Shown here: piece after piece, positions 41,289 to 50,900 of the stretch | Layout: each line of letters begins with the position of its first letter | How positions within the stretch are numbered: the stretch's first letter is position 1 | Assembly: GCA_045598045.1 (NCBI GenBank) | Contig: JAZLLG010000002.1 | Span: 6,799-70,798, forward strand | DNA length: 64,000 nucleotides | Origin: RGIG3528 sp045598045 | GTDB taxonomy: Bacteria > Bacillota > Clostridia > Lachnospirales > Lachnospiraceae | Direction: 5' to 3' | The notes under the pieces: model-generated | Databases searched by the model: none | Told to the model about the DNA's origin: nothing | The model's input: only the letters and a program-made list of their open reading frames with translations | Translations under genes and position numbers: made by a program

Positions 41289-42855
41289 CATCATTGTTTT
41301 TATGCTTTTGCTTGGAACGGTTGCCGTGTTCGGATACTTTCTTGTTTTTTCGAGTGGTTTCCATAGTAAAAAGAACGAAAGACTCGAATTTGAAATGCTT
41401 CTTTCGTGCATCAGAGAGATGCTTAATGATTATGTAAGCTTTTCGGAAAAACATCCCGGTTTTAATGGCAAACTTGCCGAAAATGCGGCGTGTACCACGG
41501 AAAGCATTGTAAACGCCATACGTGAATGCTGCTCGGGAACACCGGGAACAAGGGAAATCGTGCAGGAACTTATCGAAAAATATGTTTCGGAAGAACTTCA
41601 TCCTGATAAGAAGGACCTGCAGCGCCTTTTAAATGAGGAGGATCCGATTGCGGTTTTTTATGAGATTATTTTTGCTTTAAGAACCGGCTACGGTGATTAT
41701 GCTTTTAAATTTCTGTGGGATTCATTCCTTCGGGAGAGAGCGGATCAAAGAGGAGAAATTTCTGCGGCCGATGTTTTTGCGGCAAAGGATTGTATCGGAG
41801 TTCATCTTGATGATAAACAGAAAATCAAAGTTCTATCCGAGGTTTTGTACATTTATACCGCCGGGCTTGGTGCCATTGACTGCCTGAACTGGCAAAAAGG
41901 CTGCGTGGAAGAAATTCAGCTTGGTTTGTCAGGTATTTCCAAAAACCTGTACGACTACAGGGACGAACTTCAGCGTATTGAAAACCGCAGCGAAAATGAA
42001 ACGGCCATTTCATCGAAGGACAGCGTTCATGTTGTTATCGGTGGCAGATCCTACAGATTTTCATTTATATCATTCGGAACCGAAGACGAGCTTATAAGGG
42101 TACTGCGCAATCTTGTCAGGAATTCCGTTTCTCCTGAACTTACGAGAAAGAACCCCATGCTCGTGGTGGATACAAAGGATAATCGGAGAATATCGGTATC
42201 CAGACCGCCTCTTACGGATGCGTGGGTTGGGCTTATACGAAAGTTTGATACGGTTTCGCATGTAACATTGGAAGAAATTGTAAAGGATGATAATGCTAGA
42301 AAAGTGATATTCGGAATGCTTCACGATGAAGGAACGATAGCCGTTACCGGAGAAATGGCATCCGGAAAGACAACGCTTATGCGTGCGCTGCTTCTTGAGA
42401 TTGGAGAAAGAAAAAGCATAAGAGTGATTGAAGCAGACAGTTTTGAACTTAATGTGAGGGAATATCTGCCGAACGCCAACACACTTACCATGAGGGTATC
42501 CGATGAGTTCACCGAAGAAAAGGTCATGAGCTTTGCCAAAAAGACAACAGGACAGGTTTTTGCGGTAGGTGAAATAACTTCACCTCAAATGGCGAATCTT
42601 GTAATCAACGTTTCCAAATATGCATCGACAGTTTTGTTCACGGCGCACTATAAATCAACGGATGATATGGTTGCCGATTTTACAAGTGCCAGAATAAATG
42701 CAGGCGGTTGGAATGACGAGAAATCGGCAAAAGAAGAGGCGTTAAAAGCACTAAAGTATGACATTCACGTAAACAACAATAACGGCATAAGAGAAATCGG
42801 TTACATCAATGAGGTATTGGAAAATGGAAGTATCAGGTGTCTTTACAGGTCTTAG
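41272..42855 (+). CDS. TadA/CpaF-like secretion motor ATPase with N-terminal membrane anchor
   Basis: Likely the hexameric motor of the secretion system. It starts with an unusual hydrophobic segment (DIIVFMLLLGTVAVFGYFLVF, residues about 5-26), followed by a long helical N-domain (about 30-250) and a C-terminal type II/IV secretion ATPase domain. Seen there: Walker A GEMASGKTT at about 360-368, RVIEADSFELN, an AVGEITSPQ block in place of the usual VGEVRGPEA Walker B region, and FTAHYKSTDDMV where relatives have the His-box THAN. The GTG at 41272 is 9 bases after GGAGG; GTG 41266 is the alternative, only 3 bases away. A membrane anchor on a TadA homologue is uncommon. It overlaps the next gene by 32 bases. 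Confidence 0.78.
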   Translation: MAEVSDIIVFMLLLGTVAVFGYFLVFSSGFHSKKNERLEFEMLLSCIREMLNDYVSFSEKHPGFNGKLAENAACTTESIVNAIRECCSGTPGTREIVQELIEKYVSEELHPDKKDLQRLLNEEDPIAVFYEIIFALRTGYGDYAFKFLWDSFLRERADQRGEISAADVFAAKDCIGVHLDDKQKIKVLSEVLYIYTAGLGAIDCLNWQKGCVEEIQLGLSGISKNLYDYRDELQRIENRSENETAISSKDSVHVVIGGRSYRFSFISFGTEDELIRVLRNLVRNSVSPELTRKNPMLVVDTKDNRRISVSRPPLTDAWVGLIRKFDTVSHVTLEEIVKDDNARKVIFGMLHDEGTIAVTGEMASGKTTLMRALLLEIGERKSIRVIEADSFELNVREYLPNANTLTMRVSDEFTEEKVMSFAKKTTGQVFAVGEITSPQMANLVINVSKYASTVLFTAHYKSTDDMVADFTSARINAGGWNDEKSAKEEALKALKYDIHVNNNNGIREIGYINEVLENGSIRCLYRS

Positions 42856-44710
42856 GAAAACAGTGGAACAGAGGTATTCCGGACTATGCCCTTATCCCGA
42901 AAAGAAACTGGATTCGCTTGTTTCACGCTGTGTTTTGAAGACATGGTTTATCTCTGCTTCGGGTTTCCTGTTTATTATCATCGTAAACCGTTTTATTGAA
43001 GATCGTGTAAGCTTTTATTCGGTATTGTCCGGCTGCTATCTTGCGGTAATACTTATGAATGCGGTACCCGGCATAGACTTAAGAAAAAGTGAGGAAGCTT
43101 TTCTGACGGAATTACTGGGTTATTTTTCTTCGGTAAAAAGGAAATTCATATACAGAAAGAATATCCCGGATGCAGTGGGGGAAGGTGCTGAAAATCAAAG
43201 CGAAGAGATTGTCAGAAATGCAGCCGAACTTGAAAACATACTTATAACCGACAACAGAAGAGAAGCAGTCAGAAAGTACATAGAGAACAGAAATAAGAAC
43301 AGATTTCTTAAGCTTTTTCTGATTCAGGCATTCGAAACCTCGGAAAACGGCGATTCCGAATGCAACGGAGAGTCGTCTTTTTCAAGAAATATCGAACTTC
43401 TGAGACTTGAAGTGATTAATGAGATTTATCGTGAAAAAAAGAAGAGATATATGTTCTCCGGCTATATGTTTGTTGCTGTTTTTCCGGTTCTGGCCATGGG
43501 AATTGTAAGAAAAGCCGGGCTTGCAATGTCAGATTCGCTTACTCTTTTTTACAAAGGAACAGGCACATTTGTAATTCTTCTTTCGTTTCTTGCTTCGTGG
43601 TTTATTGTTTCGGTACTGAAGGATAACAGTATGGAAGAAAACAGCTTCGGAGACAGAAAAAAACGACATAAAAAAGCCGGAAAGCTTGTGAAAATGAAAC
43701 GAAAGATTGATGAGGCAGTTGAAAAATCCGAAAGCAGGTCCGTGAAAAAGCTCAAACGCCGGATATACGTAAGCGGAAGAAGAATAAATCTTTCGAGCCT
43801 GCTTATGGAAATGGTGCTGATATCCTGTTCGGTGCTTATAGTAGGGCTGTTTTTTCTGTTCCTTCAAAGAAAAAACGAGAGAAACGCTTTGCTGGAAAGA
43901 GTCGAAAACATGGACAGAATTGCTGTTCTGGCACGGGAAAATGTCAAAAACAGTATGGAGAAAGCAATTCTGAATTCGGTTGGTGAAATTGTGTCATCAG
44001 GTATTGAGCCGACTCCTTCGGAAGTGCAGACACTTTTTAGAAGTTATGCGGAAAAGATGGGCGAAAACTATGAGGAAGCTTGTGTAAAAGAAATAGTATC
44101 CAGAGTTGAAAAGTACAATAATCTTAATGTGAAATGGTACGAGGGAGCGGCAATTCTTGTTGTGGCGGTTTTAACGGGCTTTTTGCCGGTTTTGCGTCTT
44201 TGGATGGATTCATCAATACGACGTAAGAGCTCCGTTGATGAAATCAAGAGATTTCAAACTATTCTGATGATGGAAAGGGGCTTTGATTCAATCAGTGTTG
44301 TCAACTTACTGACTGACATGGAATTGTTTTCGGATGTTTTCAAACCTGAGCTGAAGGAAGCTGTGAACACTTATGCGGCAGGTCCCCTGAAGGCATTGAA
44401 AAGGCTTAAGCAGAAGGGTGTTCTTAAAAATCCGTCCTTTTCGGAAATTGCAGACGGATTTATTGCAGTTGATGAGGTGGGAATAACGGAGGCTTTTTCG
44501 GATGCGGAAGGTAATAAAGAATGTCTTGAACGCATGGATGAACTTTCTGAGACCATAAACAATGAAAAGAAAAAGGGGTTTCTCGATATTGTTGTATGGA
44601 TTCCCGGAATACTCGTCATTTTCGGATACTTTGTCGTGCCCTTTATGAAAAGTTCTCTTTCGGAACTTACAGAGCTTTTTGAAATGTTGGAAAATCCCGG
44701 GATACTGTAG
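42824..44710 (+). CDS. Polytopic membrane protein, possible TadB-TadC fusion
   Basis: A 628-residue protein next to the motor ATPase, where TadB/TadC inner-membrane platform proteins normally lie. It has hydrophobic pairs near residues 45-90 and 210-265, one near 335-355, one near 440-465 and one near 595-620, separated by charged cytoplasmic stretches. This is the arrangement of two T2SSF/TadB-TadC-like units joined end to end (TadB and TadC are usually two proteins of about 300 residues). The fusion reading is inference from layout; I see no exact family motif. The start at 42824 has GAGG at 42811-42814; ATG 42809 is an alternative. Confidence 0.65.
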   Translation: MEVSGVFTGLRKTVEQRYSGLCPYPEKKLDSLVSRCVLKTWFISASGFLFIIIVNRFIEDRVSFYSVLSGCYLAVILMNAVPGIDLRKSEEAFLTELLGYFSSVKRKFIYRKNIPDAVGEGAENQSEEIVRNAAELENILITDNRREAVRKYIENRNKNRFLKLFLIQAFETSENGDSECNGESSFSRNIELLRLEVINEIYREKKKRYMFSGYMFVAVFPVLAMGIVRKAGLAMSDSLTLFYKGTGTFVILLSFLASWFIVSVLKDNSMEENSFGDRKKRHKKAGKLVKMKRKIDEAVEKSESRSVKKLKRRIYVSGRRINLSSLLMEMVLISCSVLIVGLFFLFLQRKNERNALLERVENMDRIAVLARENVKNSMEKAILNSVGEIVSSGIEPTPSEVQTLFRSYAEKMGENYEEACVKEIVSRVEKYNNLNVKWYEGAAILVVAVLTGFLPVLRLWMDSSIRRKSSVDEIKRFQTILMMERGFDSISVVNLLTDMELFSDVFKPELKEAVNTYAAGPLKALKRLKQKGVLKNPSFSEIADGFIAVDEVGITEAFSDAEGNKECLERMDELSETINNEKKKGFLDIVVWIPGILVIFGYFVVPFMKSSLSELTELFEMLENPGIL

Positions 44711-44718
44711 GGGGAATG

Positions 44719-45147
44719 ATGTCTGTTACAAAAGAATTTATTATGATGGCAGCCGGGCTGATTATCACCGTTTCCCTTATTTTCATAGGGTTCGGTGTCT
44801 ATAAAAAGGCTGCTGCCGCGGGAATGCTTCTTGCAGAACGCGAAGAAAAACGAATTAATGAAATTGCAGACTATGAGCTGCACAGATATGACGATATCCC
44901 GGTAAACGGGAGCAAGGTACTGAGATATATTAAGCAAATCGGTATGGAATATGATGTTGAAATCACGGTAACCGTGGCGAATCCGACATTATGCACATAT
45001 CGTATGAGTGAAACGGGTTCTTTTTCGGAGCTACGAAACGCAGCTTCGGAGAAGTATATAAACCCCTTGAAATTGTACAGCGTGACTGTACAGGAGGATG
45101 AGAACGCTGCTTTATGCAGTATAGAGATTAAACAAATGGAGGATTAA
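44719..45147 (+). CDS. Pilin-like single-span protein 1
   Basis: A 142-residue protein with an N-terminal hydrophobic helix (MMAAGLIITVSLIFIGFGVY) followed by a short charged stem and a small globular domain. It shares with the next gene the pattern Y-D-[DX]...GSKV...YIKQ and the late block YINPLKLYSV. Both look like pseudopilins or Flp-type subunits with a processed or uncleaved N-terminal helix, but no classical prepilin cleavage motif (G/A before E at +5) is seen. The start at 44719 gives good spacing to AGGGGG; ATG 44716 is the alternative. Such proteins are sometimes mislabelled as permeases. Confidence 0.68.
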   Translation: MSVTKEFIMMAAGLIITVSLIFIGFGVYKKAAAAGMLLAEREEKRINEIADYELHRYDDIPVNGSKVLRYIKQIGMEYDVEITVTVANPTLCTYRMSETGSFSELRNAASEKYINPLKLYSVTVQEDENAALCSIEIKQMED

Positions 45148-45149
45148 TT

Positions 45150-45602
45150 ATGGAAACAGCAAAATCTATATTACTTTTTTCGGTGGGGATTATTTTAACG
45201 GTTGGATTTATTGCGATCGGCATGACGATTTTTAACAAGTCAAAAACATCAATAGCGAACACAAACGCCCAGTATGATTCACTTATCAGCCAGTACTCGG
45301 ACATTGAATACGCTTTATATGAGAATACCGGAAGTACAGCTTCAGGTTCTGAAGTGCGGAAGCTTATCAAGGGTCTTCAGAACGACGGAATTACTATCTA
45401 TGTAAAGAATGGTGAATATATTACAAATCATACGGATGAAAAGGATAAAGGAGTAGTTTACAGCTACGGTAGTGAAGCTACAAAACTTATAAATGACAAG
45501 AGTGAAAAGGAAAACTACATTAATCCCATGGCAAGTTTTTCCTGTGACCTTCAGCGTGATGGAAACGGATGTATTGAATCCATCACATTTACACAAAAAT
45601 GA
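45150..45602 (+). CDS. Pilin-like single-span protein 2
   Basis: A 150-residue paralogue of the preceding gene. The N-terminal helix is ILLFSVGIILTVGFIAIGM. Shared features: SDIEYALYENTG-S-xxSGSEV...LIKGLQ, then ENYINPMASFSC. The coding region starts 2 bases after the previous stop and has an AGGA ribosome site at 45140-45143. It is likely the major subunit or a co-subunit of the filament or pseudopilus. The stop overlaps the following small gene by 4 bases. Confidence 0.7.
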   Translation: METAKSILLFSVGIILTVGFIAIGMTIFNKSKTSIANTNAQYDSLISQYSDIEYALYENTGSTASGSEVRKLIKGLQNDGITIYVKNGEYITNHTDEKDKGVVYSYGSEATKLINDKSEKENYINPMASFSCDLQRDGNGCIESITFTQK

Positions 45603-45733
45603 TGGACAGAGCGGACTACCTTGATGTGGCTTTTGATCTTGCGTTGTTTGTAGCAGGGATTACGTTGCTGTCTATGGCAACAGGTATAATTCTTAGGGCG
45701 TATTGGCAGCTTTTTAATCTGATGATTGTATAG
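45599..45733 (+). CDS. 44-residue membrane microprotein in the Tad-like operon
   Basis: A short reading frame filling the space between the second pilin-like gene and the next gene. It overlaps the former's stop by 4 bases (ATGA) and ends 7 bases before the latter. The product starts MMDRADYLDVAFDLALF and has one hydrophobic helix (about residues 12-33) and the end WQLFNLMIV. An ATG at 45602 is an equally possible start. The perfect tiling with its neighbours, without overlap or gap, supports translation. The function is unknown; a small assembly subunit is one option. Confidence 0.6.
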   Translation: MMDRADYLDVAFDLALFVAGITLLSMATGIILRAYWQLFNLMIV

Positions 45734-45740
45734 AGGAAAC

Positions 45741-46112
45741 ATGAAAGAAGCGGAGAAAATATTATACATACCAATAGGAATCATGCTCATTTTTGTCTTT
45801 CCGATTATTTCCCTGCTGTGGGAACGCAATGCAATCATTGAAAGAGCATTCCGGGAAACATGTCGTGAGTTTGAGACTGTATCATATGAGCAAGGGGGAA
45901 TCACTTTGGAGGATTACCTTTATGCATATGAAAAGTGCCTGATTTTAAATGAAAAAAGGGAATTTAAGGTCAGAATCATCCATTTGGAAGGAGAGAAAAA
46001 CGGTGAGCTTTCGGACTTCTTTTATACATACGAGGATGAAGAAATTAGGGAACTGCTTGCGGACGGCCCGGTGAAAATAGAGAAAGGAAGTATTTTGGAA
46101 ATATATGAGTAA
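45741..46112 (+). CDS. Single-span protein, minor pilin-like
   Basis: A 123-residue protein with an N-terminal membrane helix (LYIPIGIMLIFVFPIISLLW, residues about 8-28) and an acidic extracytoplasmic domain (about 30-123) with EGEKNGELSDFFYTYEDEE. The start at 45741 has GAGGA at 45733-45737; a TTG at 45726 is in frame but upstream. By size and topology it fits a minor pilin or anchor. No family is recognised. Confidence 0.65.
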   Translation: MKEAEKILYIPIGIMLIFVFPIISLLWERNAIIERAFRETCREFETVSYEQGGITLEDYLYAYEKCLILNEKREFKVRIIHLEGEKNGELSDFFYTYEDEEIRELLADGPVKIEKGSILEIYE

Positions 46113-46239
46113 AGCCTTTGAACGAATATTGTTTATTCTGATTATGTTTCTTGGCATAGTGCTGTTTATAAAATGTGAAGCACTTTCTTTGGAAAATGAA
46201 TATGAAGAAGCCGAAAGGGTTATGTGGGGAGAAGAATGA
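46105..46239 (+). CDS. Second 44-residue membrane microprotein in the Tad-like operon
   Basis: A 44-codon frame starting 8 bases inside the previous gene and ending with a 4-base overlap (ATGA) with the next. The product MSKAFERILFILIMFLGIVL continues with FIKCEALSLENE and ends EEAERVMWGEE: one membrane helix at about 8-23 with basic residues before it and an acidic tail. The upstream sequence TTTTGGAAATAT gives a weak ribosome site (GGA). Overlaps on both sides argue for a real, coupled gene. Confidence 0.55.
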   Translation: MSKAFERILFILIMFLGIVLFIKCEALSLENEYEEAERVMWGEE

Positions 46240-46685
46240 TCGGCAGACCAAAGCTTATTCTTATGTTTTTTATATATTTTCTTGTCTGTTTTGTTACGGT
46301 TTCATATGAAAAAGCGGTTTTCAAAGAAAGCCGCAGGCAGGTGGAAAGAATAGATAACGCATTTTTACCTGCCTGCAGAAGGGCCGGAGAGGCGCTCAAA
46401 AATCATGTATATGAGGGAGACGTGGAGGAAATGGTACGGCAGACCTTCCTGTACACTTATGCATCAATGCTTGGCGCAAAGGATAAATATGATATTCTTG
46501 CCGAGTCTGCAGATGTAGAGCAAATTACGTTTTTTGTGAACGGAGAGAATACACCGGCAGACAGACTGACAACAATCAAAGATTCCGATGTTCTGGAACT
46601 GCACATTGCACTAAAAGACATATGCATAAACGCTTTTGGAAGAAAAAGATACATATCAAGAAACTTCGCTGAAATCGTGAGGTGA
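46236..46685 (+). CDS. Single-span protein of the Tad-like operon
   Basis: A 149-residue protein with an N-terminal helix (LILMFFIYFLVCFVTVSYEKA, about residues 7-27) and an extracytoplasmic domain of mixed helix and strand. The start at 46236 has GGGGAG at 46226-46231, overlapping the microprotein stop by 4 bases; a GTG at 46224 is less well placed. No known family. Size and topology match the gene at 45741 and it may be a sibling component. Confidence 0.65.
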   Translation: MIGRPKLILMFFIYFLVCFVTVSYEKAVFKESRRQVERIDNAFLPACRRAGEALKNHVYEGDVEEMVRQTFLYTYASMLGAKDKYDILAESADVEQITFFVNGENTPADRLTTIKDSDVLELHIALKDICINAFGRKRYISRNFAEIVR

Positions 46686-46688
46686 CAA

Positions 46689-47900
46689 ATGAAAAGGATA
46701 ATCATAACTGTACTCCTTATTCTTTTGTTTTTCAGCACGGAAACCGGGAAGACGAAGACGGTTTCGACGCCTGCAAAAGGGTATGAGAGCAATGACGGAG
46801 GCAAATCCGAAAAAAACGAAGTTACGGTCTATTTTGATTATAACAGTGACTTTTGTCTGAAACCTGAAATGCTTAAGAAGGGGACTCACGGGAAAAACTA
46901 TAACAGTTCGGATGACAGTATTGTTATAAAAACAGGGGACAAATATGTTTTGCCACAGCCGTTTATGGAAGGGTATACATTTGTCGGCTGGTCTTTCAGG
47001 GAGATGCCTTCAGGCAATGGATTTTGGGGAAACTACTGCACTGAGGACACCGTATGTACCATAAAGGAAAGTCATACCTTGTTTGCCGTCTGGAAAGCAA
47101 ATACGTATCGTGTCTCATTGGATTTTAATTTTAACGGAATGCTTCCTTCAACACCCGGAATTGATGCGTTCACAAATATGGAAAGCACCGAATTTGAAGT
47201 GATTTACGGAAATACATTTGATTTCCTTTGTGAACCGATGCGCGAAGGATACTCCTTTTTAGGGTGGTTCAGGCAGGAAAAGGACAATGTCGGCTACGGA
47301 GAAAAGGTGGAAAACGATAGCATATTTGACGAAGCAAAGGAGTACGTTTTATATGCCGGTTGGGAACCGATAAAAATAAAGCTTTCTTTTGATATGATGA
47401 ACGGAAAGGAAACAGAGGAGAAAACCATAGCTTATGGAGAAAAGCTTGAAAAGGTACTTTTTGAACCGCAGAAAGCCGGGTATGAGTTTATCGGGTGGAA
47501 CACATCGGTAGACGGAAGCGGCATGAATGTGGAAGATAAAGACGTTTCACGCTTCACAAGAGATGCACGGATTTATGCAATGTACAGGCCGCTAAGCTAT
47601 GATATTGAACTCGACTACAACCTTAAATGGAAGCTCGAAGCTGTCAAGGCAAACGGAATCGGAGATAAAAAGATTACTTTGACAGCAGGAAAGAGTTTCC
47701 CGAAGTTGCCTTCTCCCGAAAGGGAAGGATACTACTTCATGGGATGGTACATTATGAATGATGATGGTTCATTCGGCGAGCGTATTACTCCGTCATCGAA
47801 GGTTGACGAACGATGCGGAAAAGGACTGAAGGCAAGGTGGATTCCGGAGCTTGTAAAGGTAATTTATGATTACAACGTTTATGAATATGAGGGGGAGTAA
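46689..47900 (+). CDS. Secreted InlB-repeat protein (Flg_new-like repeats)
   Basis: A 403-residue secreted protein. It has an N-terminal signal (MKRIIITVLLILLFF) and at least four repeats of the InlB B-repeat/Flg_new type, each with a GY-F-GW core and a later LYAxW strand: GYTFVGWSF, GYSFLGWFR, GYEFIGWNT and GYYFMGWYI. These small ubiquitin-like beta domains occur in Gram-positive adhesins. No LPXTG or other wall anchor is seen, so it may be attached through the apparatus encoded upstream. It follows the previous gene by 3 bases and precedes a larger repeat protein. Confidence 0.78.
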   Translation: MKRIIITVLLILLFFSTETGKTKTVSTPAKGYESNDGGKSEKNEVTVYFDYNSDFCLKPEMLKKGTHGKNYNSSDDSIVIKTGDKYVLPQPFMEGYTFVGWSFREMPSGNGFWGNYCTEDTVCTIKESHTLFAVWKANTYRVSLDFNFNGMLPSTPGIDAFTNMESTEFEVIYGNTFDFLCEPMREGYSFLGWFRQEKDNVGYGEKVENDSIFDEAKEYVLYAGWEPIKIKLSFDMMNGKETEEKTIAYGEKLEKVLFEPQKAGYEFIGWNTSVDGSGMNVEDKDVSRFTRDARIYAMYRPLSYDIELDYNLKWKLEAVKANGIGDKKITLTAGKSFPKLPSPEREGYYFMGWYIMNDDGSFGERITPSSKVDERCGKGLKARWIPELVKVIYDYNVYEYEGE

Positions 47901-47901
47901 T

Positions 47902-50900
47902 ATGATTCCCAACAGATGGGATAAAATGACACGACTTATTATACCCGGAATTTCTGTGCTGCTGGTAGCAATACTCATCGCTTTTTTCGGGCCGACAGGC
48001 ACAGGCGTTTTTGCCGATGAGGAATTCTGCAACGGAATACACAATGATTCGTGTTACGAAGAGGGAACGGCAAAACATCGTCATACGGATTACAGAGGGA
48101 AAACGTCCACGGCAGATACAAACAGCCGACGAGGAGGATGCTACAACGAATTCCATGCGGGAACACATGAGAGCTATCCATGTTACGGCTCCTTTTCTTT
48201 TTGCGAATATTACAGGGAACTCAGCAGGCATTATTATTCCTGCAGCTGCAATACGAATGAAGAATATCTTAAATATGGCGGTGTCGGAATAAACGGACCG
48301 TACACTACAACCATTTATTACACGGATACAGGTTACACGGAAGAAAATGTCGGGCACTGCTCGAGATGCGGGGCGGCCGCCACTATTTGTTACGACTATA
48401 CGAATGTTTATAAATGTTCGACTTGCGGCAAAAAGACTATGTCTCCCGGACCGCATGAAAGAGAGTATAACACAAGTGACTATTATGAAGCGGATTGCGG
48501 AAAGTCGGGAGACGTATATTATCATGACAATGGTGACGGAGAGGAAGCTGCTCCTGTATGCGGCCGGACGGTTATAAGCCTTGTACCTTCCGAGGCGAGA
48601 CAGATATGCTCCAAAACCAGTGTAAACGAAAGTCTCAACAGACGGGCTACAGCCTATTTTAAAGATGGCCACAGGGAAGAAGTTATTTGTACGGTTAACT
48701 TCAAGAGTGAGATAAAGTACAATGAGTGGCAGCCTGTAAGTCTGTCATATGGCGAATATCATATGGATACCGATGATAAACGACCGCAAAAAGGGAGTAC
48801 AGAGGTAACGATTTACGTCTATGTTCAAGGATTGGTTACGGCTTGCCTTGAGACTGATAATCCTTCAATGGGCAGGCCGTTCTTTGAAAATGGAAAAGAA
48901 TCTGTAAGTGCTGAACCGGGAACCTATATCCTATGCCATGGAGGAGCATGTAAAGGATATCATGTAAAATGTTGGAAGCTTTCGGATGGAAGTAATCCTG
49001 TAGGAAAATATGAAGATGGCAATGCGGAAATATTCGTGCAGGACTATGATATGAACATTATTTGTGTGTATGAGGCAAATACATATAAAGCTTTCTTTGA
49101 CGCAGGGGGAGGTCATTTCATTGATGGAACGGACAGAAGAGAAAAAGATGTACTGTTCGGAAGAATATACGGAGAGGTTGAAACGCCGGTTAAGGATGGA
49201 TATGTTTTCGCAGGATGGCAGCTTGTTAATAAAGCAGATTCTTCTCCTGAGAAGGCCTTCATTTCTGCGGAGTATGATATCGTTGAGGTTGCCGAGGACC
49301 ATGTACTTACGGCAATATGGTCAGAAAAAGGACCGGGATTCACATACCTTGAATATGACGATAAATTCGACAGACTTTTTGAACCGGTAACTCACGGATA
49401 TGATTTCCGGGGGTGGTTCCTTCAGGAAGAAAACAACAAAGGAACAGGCTTGAAAGCGGATGAATCGTTATATCTCAAATATGAATATGCATTTAACGGT
49501 AACACAATAACCAAAGACAAAAATAACTATGTTGTTTATGCTGATTTCGAACCGAAGATTTTCAAAATTACTTTTGTCTGCGGTAAGAATGAATATATCA
49601 GTTCCGGCGAGCAGCTTACTAACTTTGACGGCACACCCGTTTTGTATAATGTAACAAGACCCGGTAATGTTTTCGATTCCGACAAGGCGGTAAAGTCTGT
49701 CAGGTACGGGGATAAATTTAACGATATGCCTGTAGCACTTCGCCTGGATGATGACGGGATAGCAGAGGATGATTGCGTGTTTGTCGGATGGTCTACGGAT
49801 GGGAGTGCGGAAGGACTTGTTACATCGAACATGCCCGTTGACATTGAAAAGAATATTACCGTGCATCCGTTGTTTCTCTCAGCGGGTGAATGCATCGTGA
49901 CTCTTGATCCAAATGGCGGAGAGATGCATTCTTTCTTTACTTTCGGGTCTGCGGAAAATCCTTTCTCCGTGAAGGTTGGAAAGGCATACGGAAGTAATCT
50001 CGGTTATTATCCGACTTTCTTAGGACATCGTTTTTCGGGATGGAGTATGAACCGTGAAGGCACCGGAAATCTGAAGAACACGATTTCGAAGGTTCTTACG
50101 GATAAGGATCATACACTTTATGCACGTTGGGAACATTATGTGAATTATGATGCAAACAATACGGACATATATGGTAATTCTTTGAGGGATAACTGTTTCG
50201 GAACGACCGCAAAAAATGTGTTCATTAATGATGACAAAAGAAGCCAGATAGTTAATGCGAACGGATTTTACAGACCTTTTTACAGGTTTGTCGGATGGAA
50301 TACCGAAAGGGACGGCAGCGGTACGTGGTATTGCAACGAAAACGATATTACCGATGTAACTCCCGCGGAGGCAAAAAGAAAAATAGGAAAAGAGCTTTCG
50401 GGAACGATTATTCTTTACGCACAGTGGGACAGCAGAATAGATATTATTCTTGATTTACGAGGCGGCGGACTGCAAAGTGGTGAAGAAGATGTGTTACACA
50501 CCTTTATTGGAAAAGAATTTCCTGAAAATGTACCTGTACCTGAAAAGAAAGGTTTTTATTTTAAGGGCTTTTATACGGGGACGGACGGCAGCGGTGTGAA
50601 GGTATATGATAAAAGAGGAATGTACTGTCTGGAAGATGCGTCACTTGCGAAAATGAACGGTAGAGCGATGTTTGTTCCCGAAAATCGTATTTTTGTCGGC
50701 AAGACAAGCAATTCTATCCTTTGGGCAGACTCTTTTGTTTCGCTCCCTGAACTTGACAGATTGTATGCCTGCTGGGGAGAAGGAGAAGAACCGGCTTTTG
50801 CGGAGCCTGAGAGCCTTGAACTTATTATGATAAATAATGATTCTGTAAAGGAACGCGATGAAAACGGTATGCCAATCGCGCATAAAGGAAATAAGCTGAC

